Source: an uncultured Paracoccaceae bacterium (GTDB taxonomy: Bacteria > Pseudomonadota > Alphaproteobacteria > Rhodobacterales > Rhodobacteraceae). Taken from it: 11,599 nt of DNA. A program made the position numbers and the translations under genes. Shown here one piece after another: positions 5,160 to 11,599 of this stretch. The notes beneath the pieces are model-generated. The model searched no databases and had not been told where the DNA came from. It was given only the letters and a program-made list of their open reading frames with translations. The stretch lies in assembly GCA_937907485.1 (NCBI GenBank), contig CALESR010000131.1, positions 1 through 11,599 on the forward strand. Direction: 5' to 3'. The first letter of the stretch is position 1. The number at the start of each line of letters is the position of its first letter.

Positions 5160-6452
5160 TTGCAACTATTGCCGGTCGCGCTGATTGGTGCCGGGCCGAT
5201 GGGTCTGGCCTGTGCCAAGGTTCTGGTCGAACAAGGCATTGAATTTCAAGGGTTCGAGCTGCATTCGGATGTCGGCGGGCTGTGGGATATTCAGGGCCCG
5301 CGCTCGACCATGTATGAGACAGCGCATCTGATTTCCTCGCGCACCAAGACCGAGTTCACCGATTTTCCGATGGCCGAAGGGGTGGCGGATTACCCCTCGC
5401 ACCGGGTGATGCGCGATTATTTCCGCGCCTTTGCCGAGCATTTCGACCTGCGGCGGCATTTCCGCTTTGGCGCCGAGGTGCTGCGCTGCGAGCCGTTGGA
5501 CAGCGGCTGGCGGGTGGTCTGGCGCGAGGGTGGCGAGCAGCACGAGGGGCGGTTCAGTGCCGTGATGATCGCCAATGGCACGCTGAGCGAGCCGAATTTG
5601 CCGCAGTTCGAGGGGCAATTCGACGGCGAGGTGATCCATTCCGCCGCCTATCGCCACCCCGACCAGATGCGCGGCAAGCGGGTTCTGGTGGTGGGGGGCG
5701 GCAACTCGGGCTGCGATATCGTGGTGGATGCCGTGCATCACGGGCAAAGCGCCGATCTGTCGCTGCGCCGAGGTTATCACTTTGTGCCGAAATATCTGTT
5801 CGGCAAACCGGCGGATACCGTGGGCGGCAAGCTGCGCCTGCCGATGTGGCTGAAGCGGCGGCTGGATACGATGATCCTGCGCTGGTTCACCGGCGATGCG
5901 CAGCGCGTCGGGTTCCCGGCGCCGGATCATCGGCTGTATGAGAGCCACCCTGTCGTCAATTCGCTGGCGATTTTCCACGCCGGGCATGGCGACATCCGCA
6001 TTCGCCCGGATGTGGCGCGGCTGGAGGGGCAGGCGGTGGTGTTCACCGACGGCAGCCGGGCGGAGTATGACCTGATCATCGCCGCGACCGGCTATCAGTT
6101 GCATTATCCCTTTGTCGACAAGGACCTGCTGAACTGGCAGGGCGCTGCGCCGCATCTGTTCCTGAACTGTCTGCATCCGCAGCGGGACGATCTGTTCGTC
6201 ATGGGGATGCTCGAAGCGACGGGGCTGGGCTGGCAGGGCCGACATGAGCAGGCCGAGATGGTGGCGCGCTATCTCAAGGGGTTGCGCACGGGCCATCCGG
6301 CGGCGGCGGCGATCAAGGCCGAGAAGGCGGCAGGGTTCCGGCGGGTGACCGGCGGCATGGACTATGTCGATCTGCCGCGCATGGCCTATTATGTCGACCG
6401 CGCGACCTATCGGCGGGAAATCACCAAGTGGATCAAGGCCCTGGGAGGCTGA
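5160..6452 (+). CDS. Flavin-containing monooxygenase (FAD/NADPH-dependent)
   Basis: Enzymes of this class use NADPH and O2 to oxygenate a soft nitrogen or sulfur centre, or a carbonyl in the Baeyer-Villiger subgroup. The 430-residue product has the FAD site GAGPMG (10-15) followed by GFELHSDVGGLWD (31-43). It also has the class fingerprint FDGEVIHSAAY (154-164), which matches FxGxxxHxxxY/F and ends in Tyr rather than the Trp of Baeyer-Villiger enzymes. The NADPH site GGGNSG (179-184) and the late IIAATGY motif are present too. All cofactor motifs are intact. No signal peptide or membrane segment is seen, so it should act in the cytoplasm. Translation begins at TTG. Its stop codon is one base before the symporter gene, so the two are probably co-translated and the symporter may handle its substrate or product. 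The class is sure; the substrate is unknown. Confidence 0.88.
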   Translation: MQLLPVALIGAGPMGLACAKVLVEQGIEFQGFELHSDVGGLWDIQGPRSTMYETAHLISSRTKTEFTDFPMAEGVADYPSHRVMRDYFRAFAEHFDLRRHFRFGAEVLRCEPLDSGWRVVWREGGEQHEGRFSAVMIANGTLSEPNLPQFEGQFDGEVIHSAAYRHPDQMRGKRVLVVGGGNSGCDIVVDAVHHGQSADLSLRRGYHFVPKYLFGKPADTVGGKLRLPMWLKRRLDTMILRWFTGDAQRVGFPAPDHRLYESHPVVNSLAIFHAGHGDIRIRPDVARLEGQAVVFTDGSRAEYDLIIAATGYQLHYPFVDKDLLNWQGAAPHLFLNCLHPQRDDLFVMGMLEATGLGWQGRHEQAEMVARYLKGLRTGHPAAAAIKAEKAAGFRRVTGGMDYVDLPRMAYYVDRATYRREITKWIKALGG

Positions 6453-6453
6453 C

Positions 6454-7344
6454 ATGGAAACCATCGACGGCGTGATGCTGAATTTCAGCCCCGGCTCGCT
6501 GATGCTGCTGAACGCGATTCTGGCCGTGGTGATGTTCGCCATCGCGCTGGACCTGAAACCGGCGCAGTTTCGCGCGCTGGCGCAGGCGCCAAAGCCCTTG
6601 ATCGCCGGGTTTCTGGCGCAGTTCGTCGCGCTGCCGGCGGCGACCTTTCTTCTGGTGCTGGCGGTGCAGCCGCGTCCGTCGATCGCGCTGGGCCTGATAT
6701 TGGTGGCGGCCTGTCCGGGTGGCAACATCAGCAACTTTCTGACGCATCGGGCCGGGGGGAACACCGCGCTGAGCGTCAGCATGACCGCGCTGGCGACGGT
6801 TTGTGCCATTGTGCTGACGCCGTTGAACATCGGGCTGTGGGGCAGTCTCTATGCGCCAACGCGCGAGATCTTGCAGGCGACGCGCATTGATCCGGTGCAG
6901 GTGGCCTTTACCGTCGGCGTGCTGCTGGTGCTGCCGCTGGCCTTGGGCATGGGGCTGAACGCGCGGGCGCCGGGGCTGGCCGCGCGCATCCGCGCGCCGA
7001 TGCAGGTGCTGTCGATGGTGATCTTCATCGGCTTTGTCGTGGCGGCGCTGGTGGCGAACTGGGGGTATTTCCTCGATCTGGCCGGGTTGGTGGCCGGGTT
7101 GGTGGTGGCGCATAACGCGCTGGCCCTGGGCCTCGGCTTTGCCATCGCCACGCTGGCCGGGGTTTCGGTGGCCGACAGGCGGGCGATCACCATCGAGACC
7201 GGCATCCAGAATTCGGGCCTCGGGTTGATCCTGATCTTTGCGTTCTTTGGCGGTCTGGGCGGCATGGCCGTTGTCGCCGCCTTCTGGGGCATGTGGCATG
7301 CGATCAGTGGGCTGGCACTGGCACAGGTCTGGCGGCGGGCATGA
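6454..7344 (+). CDS. Bile acid:sodium symporter family (BASS) transporter
   Basis: Members of this family are inner-membrane proteins that move organic anions such as bile acids, pantothenate or keto acids with sodium ions. The 296-residue product is nearly all hydrophobic, with about nine to ten membrane segments. It holds the two crossover regions of the fold: ACPGGNISNFLTHRAGGNTA (86-105), equivalent to the CPGG.ASN region of bacterial ASBT homologues, and IETGIQNSGL (247-256). Glu248 and Gln252 in the second correspond to sodium ligands. The sodium-site residues therefore look intact. GGGAGG (6443-6448) lies 5 nt before the ATG, inside the end of the monooxygenase gene, and the stop overlaps the next start by 4 bp. 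True bile acid transport is not implied; the family is broad. Confidence 0.9.
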   Translation: METIDGVMLNFSPGSLMLLNAILAVVMFAIALDLKPAQFRALAQAPKPLIAGFLAQFVALPAATFLLVLAVQPRPSIALGLILVAACPGGNISNFLTHRAGGNTALSVSMTALATVCAIVLTPLNIGLWGSLYAPTREILQATRIDPVQVAFTVGVLLVLPLALGMGLNARAPGLAARIRAPMQVLSMVIFIGFVVAALVANWGYFLDLAGLVAGLVVAHNALALGLGFAIATLAGVSVADRRAITIETGIQNSGLGLILIFAFFGGLGGMAVVAAFWGMWHAISGLALAQVWRRA

Positions 7345-8246
7345 GGGTTCTGGTCACCGGGGCGGCGGGCAATGTCGGGCGGGCGCTGCTGGCGGGGCTG
7401 GCCGGGCATGAGGTGCTGGCGACCGATGTCGCGCCGGGGTTTGAGCGGCTGGATGTGACGGGCGACGATCCGGCGCGGGTGATTGGCGACTTCCGCCCTG
7501 AGGTGGTGGTGCATCTGGCGTCGATCGTCACCCCGCCCAAGGGTTCGACCCGCGCGTTCGAATGGCGGGTCGATGTGCAGGGCACGCGCAATGTGCTGGC
7601 GGCCTGTCTGGCGGCCGGGGTGCGGCGGCTGGTGGTGACCTCGTCTGGCGCGGCCTATGGCTATCACGCCGACAACCCGGTGCCGCTGCGCGAGGCCGAC
7701 GCCCTGCGCGGCAATCCGGAATTCGCCTATGCCGATCACAAGCGGCAGGTCGAGGAGATGCTGGCCGAGGCCCGGCGCGATCACCCGGCGTTGGAGCAGG
7801 TGGTGCTGCGCATCGGCACCGTGCTGGGCGAGGGGGTGGAGAACCAGATCACCGCGCTGTTTCGCAAGCCGCGTCTGCTGGCACTGGCGGGGGCGGCCAG
7901 CCCGTTCGTGTTCATCTGGACGCAGGATCTGGCGCGTATCCTGATCCGCGCCGCGACCGATGGCCCGGCGGGGGTGTTCAACGTTGCGGGCGATGGCGCG
8001 CTGGGGGTGCGCGATCTGGCGGCAGCGATGGGCAAGCCGGTGCGGGTGCTGCCGCCGGCCCTGCTGCGCGCCGCGCTGGCCGTGGCGCGGCCTCTGGGCC
8101 TGACGCGCTATGGCCCTGAGCAGGTGGGCTTTTTGCAATACCGCCCGGTGCTGGACAACTCGGCGCTGAAAACGGTGTTCGGCTATGTGCCCGAGCTGAC
8201 CTCGGCGCAGGTGTTCGACCTGTGGTGCCGCTGGGCGAAGCCATGA
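7341..8246 (+). CDS. NAD-dependent epimerase/dehydratase family protein (extended SDR)
   Basis: This is a 301-residue extended short-chain dehydrogenase. It has the Rossmann motif GAAGNVG (7-13), Asp29 at the end of the second strand (LATDVAPG), which favours NAD over NADP, HLAS (58-61), the active-site serines in VVTSSGAAYG (98-107) and the catalytic pair Tyr130 and Lys134 (YADHK). The C-terminal third carries the substrate-binding part and is the less conserved region. Relatives epimerise or dehydrate nucleotide sugars, or oxidise and reduce hydroxy-steroids and similar alcohols. In this setting, between a transporter and a second dehydrogenase, a catabolic oxidoreductase is as likely as a sugar-nucleotide enzyme. 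It overlaps both neighbours by 4 bp (ATGA), so it is tightly built into the operon. The catalytic residues are complete; the substrate is unknown. Confidence 0.87.
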   Translation: MRVLVTGAAGNVGRALLAGLAGHEVLATDVAPGFERLDVTGDDPARVIGDFRPEVVVHLASIVTPPKGSTRAFEWRVDVQGTRNVLAACLAAGVRRLVVTSSGAAYGYHADNPVPLREADALRGNPEFAYADHKRQVEEMLAEARRDHPALEQVVLRIGTVLGEGVENQITALFRKPRLLALAGAASPFVFIWTQDLARILIRAATDGPAGVFNVAGDGALGVRDLAAAMGKPVRVLPPALLRAALAVARPLGLTRYGPEQVGFLQYRPVLDNSALKTVFGYVPELTSAQVFDLWCRWAKP

Positions 8247-9010
8247 AAACCGCCGTCATCACCGGCGGCGGCGGCGGGTTGGGGCAGGCGCTGGCGCGGG
8301 GGCTGCAGGCGCGGGGCTGGTTCACCGCGCTGCTGGACCTGCCCGGCGGGTTCGGTGCGCTGACCACGACGCCGGGGCAAAGCCTGCATCCCTGCGATGT
8401 GACCGACCCCGCGCAGGTGGCGACGACCGTGGCGACGCTGCGCGCGGCCCGGCCGTCGCTGGACCTTGCGGTCTATAACGCCGGGGTGACGCTGATCGCG
8501 CCCTTTGCGCAGATGGACCCCGCCGCGCATCGCCGGGCGTTCGAGATCAACTATTGGGGCGCGGTGCATCTGGCGGCGGCGCTGTTGCCCGACCTGCGCG
8601 CGGCGCGGGGCACCCATCTGGCGATGACCTCGGTGGCGGGGTTTGCGCCGCTCAAACACCGCACGGCCTATGCCGCGTCGAAACACGCGATGACCGGGTT
8701 CTTCACCTCGCTGCGCGGTGAAGAGGCGGCCTTTGGCGTGCGTGTCGCGCTGGCGGCGCCGTCGTTTGTCGCCACCAATCCGGGGGCGGCTTACGGCGCG
8801 GATGGCATCGGCCGACCGGGCGCGGCGCCGGACGGGATCGACGCGATGACGCCGGATCAGGCGGCGGCGGTGATCCTGCGCGGGCTGGACCGCCGCCGCG
8901 ATTTCATCCCCGTGGGCCGGGTCGCGGGGTTGGCGTGGTGGGTCAATCGGCTGGCTCCGGGGTTTTATGAACGCCAGATGCTGGCGCGGATCGCGCGCGA
9001 ATCGGCTTGA
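8243..9010 (+). CDS. Classical short-chain dehydrogenase/reductase
   Basis: This 255-residue SDR has TGGGGGLG (7-14) for cofactor binding, Asp32 after the second strand (suggesting NAD), CDVTD (51-55), YNAG (78-81), Asn103, and the catalytic Ser130, Tyr143 and Lys147 (YAASK). The full tetrad is therefore present. Such enzymes interconvert an alcohol and a ketone in the cytoplasm. After the active site the chain has an SDR substrate loop and a C-terminal helix with Trp-rich VAGLAWWVNRLAP, perhaps touching a membrane or partner. The ATG at 8243 overlaps the previous stop by 4 bp; the earlier GTG at 8222 lies inside the preceding gene and would displace the Rossmann start. It could act with the monooxygenase and the epimerase-like enzyme on one pathway, which is inferred from operon structure only. 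Confidence 0.9.
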   Translation: MKTAVITGGGGGLGQALARGLQARGWFTALLDLPGGFGALTTTPGQSLHPCDVTDPAQVATTVATLRAARPSLDLAVYNAGVTLIAPFAQMDPAAHRRAFEINYWGAVHLAAALLPDLRAARGTHLAMTSVAGFAPLKHRTAYAASKHAMTGFFTSLRGEEAAFGVRVALAAPSFVATNPGAAYGADGIGRPGAAPDGIDAMTPDQAAAVILRGLDRRRDFIPVGRVAGLAWWVNRLAPGFYERQMLARIARESA

Positions 9011-9041
9011 CGGGGCCGGGGCGCCGGTGCCCGATGGCGCC

Positions 9042-9710
9042 ATGCGCGCGCTGTTCATCCTGCTGTTCCTGCTGGCCGCCTGTGGCCGTCCGCTGACCGG
9101 GCCCGAGACCGAGCTGGCCGCGCGGCTATTTGGCGACAGCCTGAACCCGGCGCCGGTGCGGCTGTATCGCAACGGGTTTGTCGGCATGACCGAACATCGC
9201 TATGCCACCCGCCCGCGCACCACCTGCCGCGAGCGTCTGGCGCCGCCGGCCACCGGCCCTTTTGAAACCGGGCGCTTTGCCGGTGTGGCCTTTGCCAACC
9301 GCATCCATCTGCGCCCGGATGTGCACCGGCGCGATTTTGCCCGCAATGACCAAGGCGGCGTGACGCTGGCGGCGGCGATGTTTCTGGCGCATGAGCTGAC
9401 CCATGTCTGGCAATGGCAGAACCGCGCGCGCACCGGCTTTACCCCGTGGCGCGCCGGGGCCGAGCATCAGCCGGGCGTCGACCCTTATCTGTTCGACGCG
9501 GACAGCACGCCACGGTTTCTGGATTACCCGTTCGAGCAACAGGCCAGTCTGGTCGAGGAATACGTCTGCTGCGCCGTGCTCGATCCGGCCGGGGCCCGCA
9601 CGGCGCGGCTGCGCGCGCTGCTGGCGCAGGAGATGGCGCCCGAGGCCCTGCCCGTGGGCGCCGTGACCCTGCCCTGGGACGGGGTCGAGCGGCGCGGCAT
9701 TTGCGGCTGA
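9042..9710 (+). CDS. Putative lipoprotein with HExxH metallopeptidase-like motif
   Basis: The 222-residue product begins with a short lipoprotein signal, MRALFILLFLLAAC. The lipobox L-A-A-C puts the lipidated cysteine at residue 14, so it should be anchored in a membrane facing the periplasm. The central part holds AHELTHVWQWQ (116-126), an HExxH zinc-protease-type motif with His117, Glu118 and His121. FEQQASLVEEY (165-175) follows some 45 residues later, where Glu166, Glu172 or Glu173 could be a third ligand. Similar HELTHVWQ and EQQA pairs occur in DUF4157-like proteins and relatives annotated as Vgr-related. Four further cysteines (62, 177, 178, 221) could make disulfides. ATG 9042 was chosen because the signal peptide starts there; GTG at 9027 is possible. 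It lies 31 bp after the SDR gene and is probably the last gene of the operon. Proteolysis is not established. Confidence 0.8.
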   Translation: MRALFILLFLLAACGRPLTGPETELAARLFGDSLNPAPVRLYRNGFVGMTEHRYATRPRTTCRERLAPPATGPFETGRFAGVAFANRIHLRPDVHRRDFARNDQGGVTLAAAMFLAHELTHVWQWQNRARTGFTPWRAGAEHQPGVDPYLFDADSTPRFLDYPFEQQASLVEEYVCCAVLDPAGARTARLRALLAQEMAPEALPVGAVTLPWDGVERRGICG

Positions 9711-9725
9711 GCGGGTCAGTCCCGC
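9711..9725. other. Short hairpin over the convergent gene ends
   Basis: GCGGG (9711-9715) and CCCGC (9721-9725) form a perfect 5-bp stem around TCAGT, which includes the minus-strand stop codon of rmuC. There is no T-run on either strand, so at best it is a weak bidirectional barrier between two operons only 5 bp apart. Confidence 0.35.
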
Positions 9726-10855
9726 GGGCCGGGCAGCGGCAGCGGCAATTCGGTGGAAAGGTCCTCGAAGTCGAAATTGTCGAGGCGGCGGGCGCGGCGA
9801 CCGGCCTTGTCCGACGAGATGCGGATTTCCGCGACATCGCGCGCGGCCTGCGCGAAATGGCGGTCGAGGTTTTCCACCCGTTGCCCCAGCCGGTCGATAT
9901 CGCGCGTCAGTTCCGCCAACTCGTGCCGGATCGCCCCGGCCTGTTCGCGCATGCGGGCGTCCTTGAGCACGGCGCGCATGGTGTTGAGCAGCGCCATGCA
10001 GGTGGTTGGAGAGACGATCCAGACCTTGAGCGCAAAGCCCTCGCGCACCAGATCGGGGAAATTGCCGTGCAACTCGGCATAGACCGCCTCGGAGGGCAGG
10101 AACATCAGCGCGCCATCGGCGGTTTCGCCGTCGAGGATATAGCGGTCGGCAATCGCGCGCATGTGGTGGCGCAGCGCGGCGCGCATCTGGCGGCGGGCCT
10201 CGGCGGTTTCGGCGTCTGTGGTGGCGGCGCGCAGGGCCTCATAGGCTTCGAGCGGGAATTTCGCGTCGATGGCGATCGGGCCGGGCGGTTTGGGCAGATG
10301 CACGAGGCAATCCGCCCGCCGCCCGTTCGACAGCGTCGCCTGCATGGTAAAGGCATCCGGCGGCAGGGCGCGCTGCACGATGTCATGCAACTGGATCTCG
10401 CCAAAGGCGCCGCGGGTCTGCTTGTTCGACAGGATGTCCTGCAGGCTGAGCACATTGCCGGACAGTTTCTGGATATTGTCCTGCGCCTTGTCGATGGCTT
10501 CGAGCCGCGCGTGCAGATCACCCAGCGAGCGCGCGGTGCGGATCGCATTGCCCTGCAGCGATTCGCCCATCGCCTCGGCAACCTGGGCAAGGCGGGCCTC
10601 CATCGTCTGGATCATCGCCGCTTGTGATTTGGCCTGCGCGTCGGAGACATGGTGCAGCCCGCCCGCCAGATGCTGCTGGCCGTCCGACAGCGACTGCACG
10701 CGCTGGCCCAGTTGCGTCATCTGCCAAGACAACGGCTCGGCCATGCGGGCGGTCTTGAGCGCGGCGCGCAGGATTGCCAGCAGCACGAGGGCCAGCACGC
10801 CCGCGGCGATGGACCCCAGCACCCAGGGGTCGCTCAGGTCGATCTGCCCGTTCAT
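9716..10855 (-). CDS. rmuC: DNA recombination protein RmuC
   Basis: RmuC proteins are membrane-linked coiled-coil proteins with a nuclease-like fold, thought to limit rearrangements at inverted repeats. The 379-residue product has one membrane segment near residues 12-34 and a Gln/Ser/Ala-rich coiled region (about 40-140). The RmuC domain follows, with SNKQTRGAFGEIQL (143-156), ADCLVHLP (181-188), IAIDAKFPLEAY (194-205) and GALMFLPSEAVYAEL (248-262), and then a second coiled helix region (300-345). I took ATG at 10855 because its ATGA overlaps the mutL stop codon. An in-frame upstream start at 10924 would place 23 residues inside mutL ahead of the membrane segment. The link with mutL suggests joint expression of two genome-stability genes. 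The family identity is clear; the biochemical action of RmuC remains poorly defined. Confidence 0.93.
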   Translation of the reverse strand: MNGQIDLSDPWVLGSIAAGVLALVLLAILRAALKTARMAEPLSWQMTQLGQRVQSLSDGQQHLAGGLHHVSDAQAKSQAAMIQTMEARLAQVAEAMGESLQGNAIRTARSLGDLHARLEAIDKAQDNIQKLSGNVLSLQDILSNKQTRGAFGEIQLHDIVQRALPPDAFTMQATLSNGRRADCLVHLPKPPGPIAIDAKFPLEAYEALRAATTDAETAEARRQMRAALRHHMRAIADRYILDGETADGALMFLPSEAVYAELHGNFPDLVREGFALKVWIVSPTTCMALLNTMRAVLKDARMREQAGAIRHELAELTRDIDRLGQRVENLDRHFAQAARDVAEIRISSDKAGRRARRLDNFDFEDLSTELPLPLPGPRD

Positions 10856-11599
10856 CGCCGCCCGAACAGCTTTTCGATATCGGAGAGTTTCAGTTCCACA
10901 TAGGTCGGGCGTCCGTGGTTGCACTGGCCCGACAGCGGCGTCGCCTCCATCTCGCGCAGGAGGGCGTTCATCTCATCCGCGCGCATCTGACGGCCCGAGC
11001 GGATCGAGCCGTGGCAGGCCATCCGGCTGAGCACCGCGTCGATGCGCGATTCCAGCGCCTGCGAGGCGCCCAGATCGGCCAGTTCGTCGAGGATATCCAG
11101 CACCAGCGCGCGCGCGTCGCAGGCCCCCAGCGCGGCGGGGGTTTCGCGCACGGCGACGGCATCGCCGCCAAAGGGTTCCAGCACCAGCCCCAGGGCAGCC
11201 AGCGCCGGGGCGTGGTCGGTCAGGCGGCGGGCGTCGCCGGGCGAGAGCGGGATGATTTCCGGGATCAGCAGCGCCTGCGCGGCGATGCCGTGGGTCGCGC
11301 TTTGCCGTTTGAGGCGCTCATAGACCAGCCGTTCATGCGCGGCGTGCTGATCAACGATGACGATGCCGTTGGTGGTCTGCGCGATGATGTAGTTCTCATG
11401 CACCTGCGCGCGGGCGGCGCCCAGCGGGGCCTCGACCGGGCCCTGCGCGGGCTCGATCCGGGCGGCGGTAAAGGGCTGCGGCGCCTCGGCCAGTCCGTGT
11501 GGTGCTTGCGCGGCAAAGCTGTCGCGCGCGGCGGCAAAGCTGGGGCGACTGGCGAAGTCCATCTGGTAATGCCGGGGTTCAGGCCGCAGGGCCTCCAGC
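10852..11599 (-). CDS. mutL: DNA mismatch repair protein MutL, C-terminal part (cut by window edge)
   Basis: MutL links mismatch recognition by MutS to strand incision. Only the last 248 residues are visible; the N-terminal ATPase domain lies beyond 11599. The visible part starts in the variable Pro/Ala-rich linker, then enters the dimerisation and endonuclease domain with HENYIIAQTTNGIVIVDQHA. The endonuclease motif DQHA-x2-E-x4-E is complete as DQHAAHERLVYE (codons about 11352-11317). The further metal-site motifs ACHGSIRSG and CNHGRPT are present near the C-terminus, and the chain ends LFGRR. This is therefore the nicking type of MutL found in bacteria without MutH. The frame is open to the window edge, so the internal ATG at 11562 is not the start. 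The stop codon overlaps the rmuC start by 4 bp. Confidence 0.95.
   Translation of the reverse strand, partial: LEALRPEPRHYQMDFASRPSFAAARDSFAAQAPHGLAEAPQPFTAARIEPAQGPVEAPLGAARAQVHENYIIAQTTNGIVIVDQHAAHERLVYERLKRQSATHGIAAQALLIPEIIPLSPGDARRLTDHAPALAALGLVLEPFGGDAVAVRETPAALGACDARALVLDILDELADLGASQALESRIDAVLSRMACHGSIRSGRQMRADEMNALLREMEATPLSGQCNHGRPTYVELKLSDIEKLFGRR

Noticed and set aside
5166..6830. Minus-strand open frame of 554 codons
   Set aside because: It is antisense to the monooxygenase and part of the symporter, both with intact motifs; long antisense frames are common at this GC content and it has no recognisable domain.
6849..8138. Minus-strand open frame of 429 codons
   Set aside because: It is antisense to the symporter and the epimerase-like gene, with no domain and no plausible ribosome site or promoter.
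9413..10627. Plus-strand open frame of 404 codons
   Set aside because: It is out of frame with the lipoprotein gene and antisense to rmuC, and its composition is that of a shadow frame.
1..11599. Mobile element, prophage or defence system
   Set aside because: No transposase, integrase, attachment repeat, toxin-antitoxin pair or nuclease-helicase set was seen, and base composition is even throughout.

Overview
The window is GC-rich chromosomal DNA from an alphaproteobacterium, most likely of the order Rhodobacterales (Rhodobacter/Paracoccus type). The grounds are base composition and codon use, the rpsF-rpsR-rplI order without ssb or priB between rpsF and rpsR, the basic Arg/Gly/Asp tail on S6, and an endonuclease-type MutL. 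No tRNA, rRNA, IS element, CRISPR array or phage gene was seen.

Left edge (1-708): the N-terminal part of a cyclopropane-fatty-acyl-phospholipid synthase (cfa) runs leftwards off the window. It is divergent from the ribosomal-protein operon. The 232-bp gap holds candidate promoters for both directions, a perfect 10-bp tandem duplication and a 7-bp hairpin in the rpsF leader.

Ribosomal block (709-2048): rpsF, rpsR and rplI (S6, S18, L9) lie close together and end in a very strong intrinsic terminator.

Regulator (2083-2553): an ArsR-family repressor has three cysteines with the same spacing as I recall for the persulfide sensor SqrR (Cys9/41/107); BigR shares the two essential ones. Two adjoining perfect palindromes at its promoter look like an autoregulatory operator.

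Central operon (2667-9710): eight same-strand genes, mostly overlapping by 4 bp or nearly touching, make a probable single transcription unit. They encode a polar-amino-acid-type ABC importer (binding protein, permease, ATPase), a flavin-containing monooxygenase started from TTG, a bile acid:sodium symporter family transporter, an NAD-dependent epimerase/dehydratase-like protein, a classical short-chain dehydrogenase and a lipoprotein with an HELTH zinc-protease-like motif. Taken together they suggest uptake and oxidative conversion of a small polar or carboxylated compound. The substrate cannot be read from the sequence. This operon, with the sulfur-sensor-like repressor in front of it, is the most interesting part of the window.

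Right edge (9716-11599, minus strand): mutL (C-terminal part only, running off the edge) and rmuC overlap by 4 bp and form a DNA-maintenance pair. They converge on the central operon with 5 bp between the stop codons.
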